Below, one piece after another: positions 1 through 64,000 of a DNA stretch of 64,000 bases. Position numbers and translations under genes: made by a program. Position 1 is the stretch's first letter. Every line of letters starts with the position of its first letter. Below the pieces are notes generated by a model that did no database searches, was not told where the DNA came from, and saw nothing but the letters and a program-made list of their open reading frames with translations. The DNA is from Serilophus lunatus (lineage: Eukaryota > Chordata > Aves > Passeriformes > Eurylaimidae), in assembly GCA_013399895.1 (NCBI GenBank), contig VXBA01002409.1:372001-436000 (forward strand). The letters run 5' to 3'.

Positions 1-327
1 TCCAAAGAAAAGCCAGATCTATTTATAAGGATCATCATCATTCTTTTTGTAGATGTTGGTGCTGCTTGGTTTGGGTCAGAGCTTGAATACACAAAATAAG
101 AATATTCTAGAAAGCCTTGGGGCAGCTGTCTGAGTGTTGGTATTGGTTGACAAATCTTGTTTTAAAGGAGTTTAAAGCCCTTAAAGAGCAGCTGCACCAA
201 GAGCTCTGGCACGGGAAGGGCTCTAAGTTGATCCCCTCAGTCCCCATGGGCCTTTTAGCTGGTTGGGACCCCCTGTGCCAGGGCTGGGAAATGAGGATTC
301 TGTGTCCAGACCTTTCACTCAAATTCC

Positions 328-450
328 CTGGGAGTGCCCAAGGCCAGGTTGGAGCAGCCTGGGACAGTGAAGGTGTCCCTGCCCACGGCAGGGGGTGGCA
401 CTGGATGGGCTTTAAGTCCCTTCCCACCCAAACCCTTCTGGGATTCTGTG
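328..450 (+). mobile_element. CR1 LINE 3' fragment
   Basis: The stretch has the typical avian CR1 3' region: a GTGTCCAAGGCCAGGTTGGA-like block, a gtgtccctgcccayggcagg block, then cccttcccacccaaaccc and a gattctgtga tail. It is 5' truncated. Confidence 0.75.
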
Positions 451-1121
451 ACTCTCATGTGCATCCAGGATCCATCTGAGTTCCTGATAAAATACCCCCC
501 TGCTCTTACACCTCTTTATCTCTTTTTCTTGAGCTGATCTTGGAATTGTCTTAGAAACACACTAAGGGGAGGGTCAGACAGTCTGATCTGCAAGTCTGAC
601 TTTGGCCTGGGCTGGGATGACAGCGAAATGAAATTCCTCTTCTCCACCTGCTCCCTTTCAATATCCTCATTAAAAACGAGCAGGAAAACCATTAGCAGTG
701 GATGTTCTGCATTTCCCATCCCCTGCCCTGCCCAGGTTCTGTTCAGCAGCACTCAGGGTGTGCTACTGTCACTTTTCCAGTGTTCCCAACATCAAAGCTG
801 TGCTGGAAACCTGAGTGTGCAGGAAACAAATGTCGTGGCCTGGTGGCTGATGGATTTCACAGCAAGAGACCTCTCAGCTTGTGAAGCTGCACTTAGAGCT
901 TGAAAAGGCAAAGCCAGGAGAGGAGACAAAGGGAGAAGAAAAATCTTCTAAGTGCAGATTTGTCAGAAAAAAACCCTGTTGTTACATTGTGAAAAATAAA
1001 TAGTTGAAGCCTCTTTCCTTCAGCTAAAAGAAAAGGCTCTGATCATTTCAATATTATTTTCTCCCTTGTGTAAGCTCTGCCTGCTCTTGGGTATTTAGTG
1101 TATGCAGAGAGAAAGATAATT

Positions 1122-1186
1122 GTAATAATAATAATAACAATAACAACTACTACTACTACCACCAACAAGAACAATAATAATACTAT
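1122..1186. repeat. AAT/ACT-rich microsatellite
   Basis: Runs of taa, aac, act and acc triplets follow one another and are interrupted by single changes. It is a decayed trinucleotide repeat. Confidence 0.85.
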
Positions 1187-1380
1187 TTTTTAAAAATCAT
1201 ATCCCTTCCTGAGCAGGGTCTGAGTTTAGTGACTTTTTTTTCTTTAGAGGTTCTGTTGTTATTTTGTTTTGTTTTGTCTCAGTGGTTTAAATGATGGGTT
1301 TGCAATCAGACTTTAACCTAAGAAGGGAATCTAGAGATAACTGTCAGTCTGTGCTGGTGGGAAGAATGAAATCTTTTAAT

Positions 1381-1442
1381 GTATAATAACAATAATTGTA
1401 ATAAAATATAATAATAGTAATAATAATAATAAATACATACAT
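1381..1442. repeat. AAT-rich microsatellite
   Basis: Imperfect taa repeats with ataat and tacata variants, of the same composition as the repeat 200 bp to the left. Confidence 0.85.
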
Positions 1443-1955
1443 AAAAATCCATTTACTGTGTGCAGTGAGATCAGAGCACCCTCATTAGCAGGCTCTGTTA
1501 CCAGGTTTAGGACTGAATGTTAATAAAATCCTGACTATCTCTCCCAACCATCCTCCCTGAGCAGAGAGATTCCATCTGGAACTGCAGTTCCTCGAGGCAG
1601 GGATTGTTGTTTTGCCCAGGTTTTGTCCAAGGCTTGACCCAAAGGGAGCCCATTACTGACAGAGGTTCAATACCAACACTAAATAATAATTATTGCTTGG
1701 TGGAATTATAAACCCTGTGTGATGTAGGCAGGGAAAGGATGATTCACAGATTCCCTTTTGGCCTGTGAATCAGTGTGAGTGTCGTGGCGGAACTGGGGGA
1801 GGCTGGGGCTGCCTTGTTGTGGGATAAATAAAGGGCTCCCATCTTCCCAGGCTGTCAGTCAGGCCTTGTTTGTCTCTGCCTGGAATAGAAGCAGCTAAAA
1901 CACAAGACAAAACAGTTCAGCTTGTGCTGGGAAAATAAATGACATGGTTTGGGAT

Positions 1956-2030
1956 GGTGGGGACTGTTGGGGGGGACTCGGACGATCCTTGTGGGTCACT
2001 CTCAGCTCAGGCTATTCCGTGATTCCATGG
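1956..2030 (+). mobile_element. CR1 3' tail
   Basis: It contains gatccttgtgggtca, then ctcagctcaggctattccg and gtgattccatgg, which match the last 70 bp of a second CR1 3' type. It ends about 100 bp before the acceptor of exon 1. Confidence 0.7.
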
Positions 2031-2054
2031 TGGGAATGGACACATCCTGGTGGT

Positions 2055-2096
2055 GGGGCAGCAGAGGGGCAGCAGAGGGGCAGCAGAGGGGCAGCA
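2055..2096. repeat. Tandem repeat of 11-12 bp
   Basis: The unit ggggcagcaga is repeated about three and a half times, some 35 bp before the splice acceptor of exon 1. Confidence 0.8.
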
Positions 2097-2131
2097 CTTG
2101 GCTCACCCATCACCACTCCCTCTCCCCTCAG

Positions 2132-64000
<61,869 letters not shown>

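Larger units (their letters stand above)
1..2131. other. Intron upstream of the first exon in the window
   Basis: No exon could be placed here. The first half of the CUB domain continued by exon 1 should carry a Cys-Gly-Gly start and a Cys-x-Trp motif, and neither is seen in a splice-compatible context. The stretch holds a CR1 fragment near 328-450, two AAT-rich microsatellites, a CR1 tail near 1956-2030 and a short GC-rich tandem repeat just before exon 1. Confidence 0.7.

Noticed and set aside
117..479. A 120-codon plus-strand open stretch
   Set aside because: Its end is a CR1 3' fragment and the rest has no similarity to a CUB domain, so it is not the missing exon of CUB10.
1113..1190. 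CRISPR-like spacing of short repeats
   Set aside because: It is a decayed trinucleotide microsatellite in a vertebrate intron; there are no spacers or repeats of CRISPR type.

Overview
The window is bird nuclear DNA. It holds a single gene, read left to right: the 3' half of CSMD2 (CUB and Sushi multiple domains 2), a very large type I membrane protein. The bird origin is inferred from the roughly 40 truncated CR1 LINE 3' ends of the kind that dominate avian genomes, and from short introns. I placed 39 coding exons by their GT-AG boundaries. They join in one unbroken frame of about 5,650 coding bases (about 1,885 codons), with no stop or frameshift. The choice of CSMD2 over CSMD1 or CSMD3 rests on the order and wording of the domains, the juxtamembrane exons and the cytoplasmic tail.

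Layout: 1-2131 is upstream intron. 2132-29467 (exons 1-18) carries five CUB domains alternating with CCP (Sushi) domains. 34467-59708 (exons 19-33) is an uninterrupted run of 14 CCP domains, most of them one exon each with phase-1 ends on both sides. 60325-62507 (exons 34-37) encodes a linker and a conserved juxtamembrane region with no named domain. 63274-63412 (exon 38) encodes the transmembrane helix. 63923-64000 (exon 39) starts the cytoplasmic tail and runs off the right edge inside the ATG of a Phe-Glu-Asn-Pro-Met motif. If the usual family layout of 14 CUB and 28 CCP domains applies, the window covers CUB10 (second half) to CUB14 and CCP10 to CCP28. The numbering is inference. The stop codon and 3' UTR lie beyond the window.

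The introns (85 bp to 5.0 kb) hold CR1 fragments in both orientations, several short minisatellites, two imperfect duplications and one assembly gap (5610-5644). I see no second protein gene, tRNA, rRNA or CRISPR array. The most unusual features are a nearly identical inverted CR1 pair flanking exons 20-21, a 130-bp imperfect direct repeat flanking exon 33, a 12-bp-unit minisatellite that stays open in the frame of exon 9, CR1 tails packed against several splice acceptors, and a juxtamembrane region that looks like an undescribed beta-rich domain.

In related proteins the CUB and CCP modules form a long extracellular rod. CSMD proteins are known as complement regulators expressed in neural tissue and as tumour-suppressor candidates; nothing in this window tests those roles.
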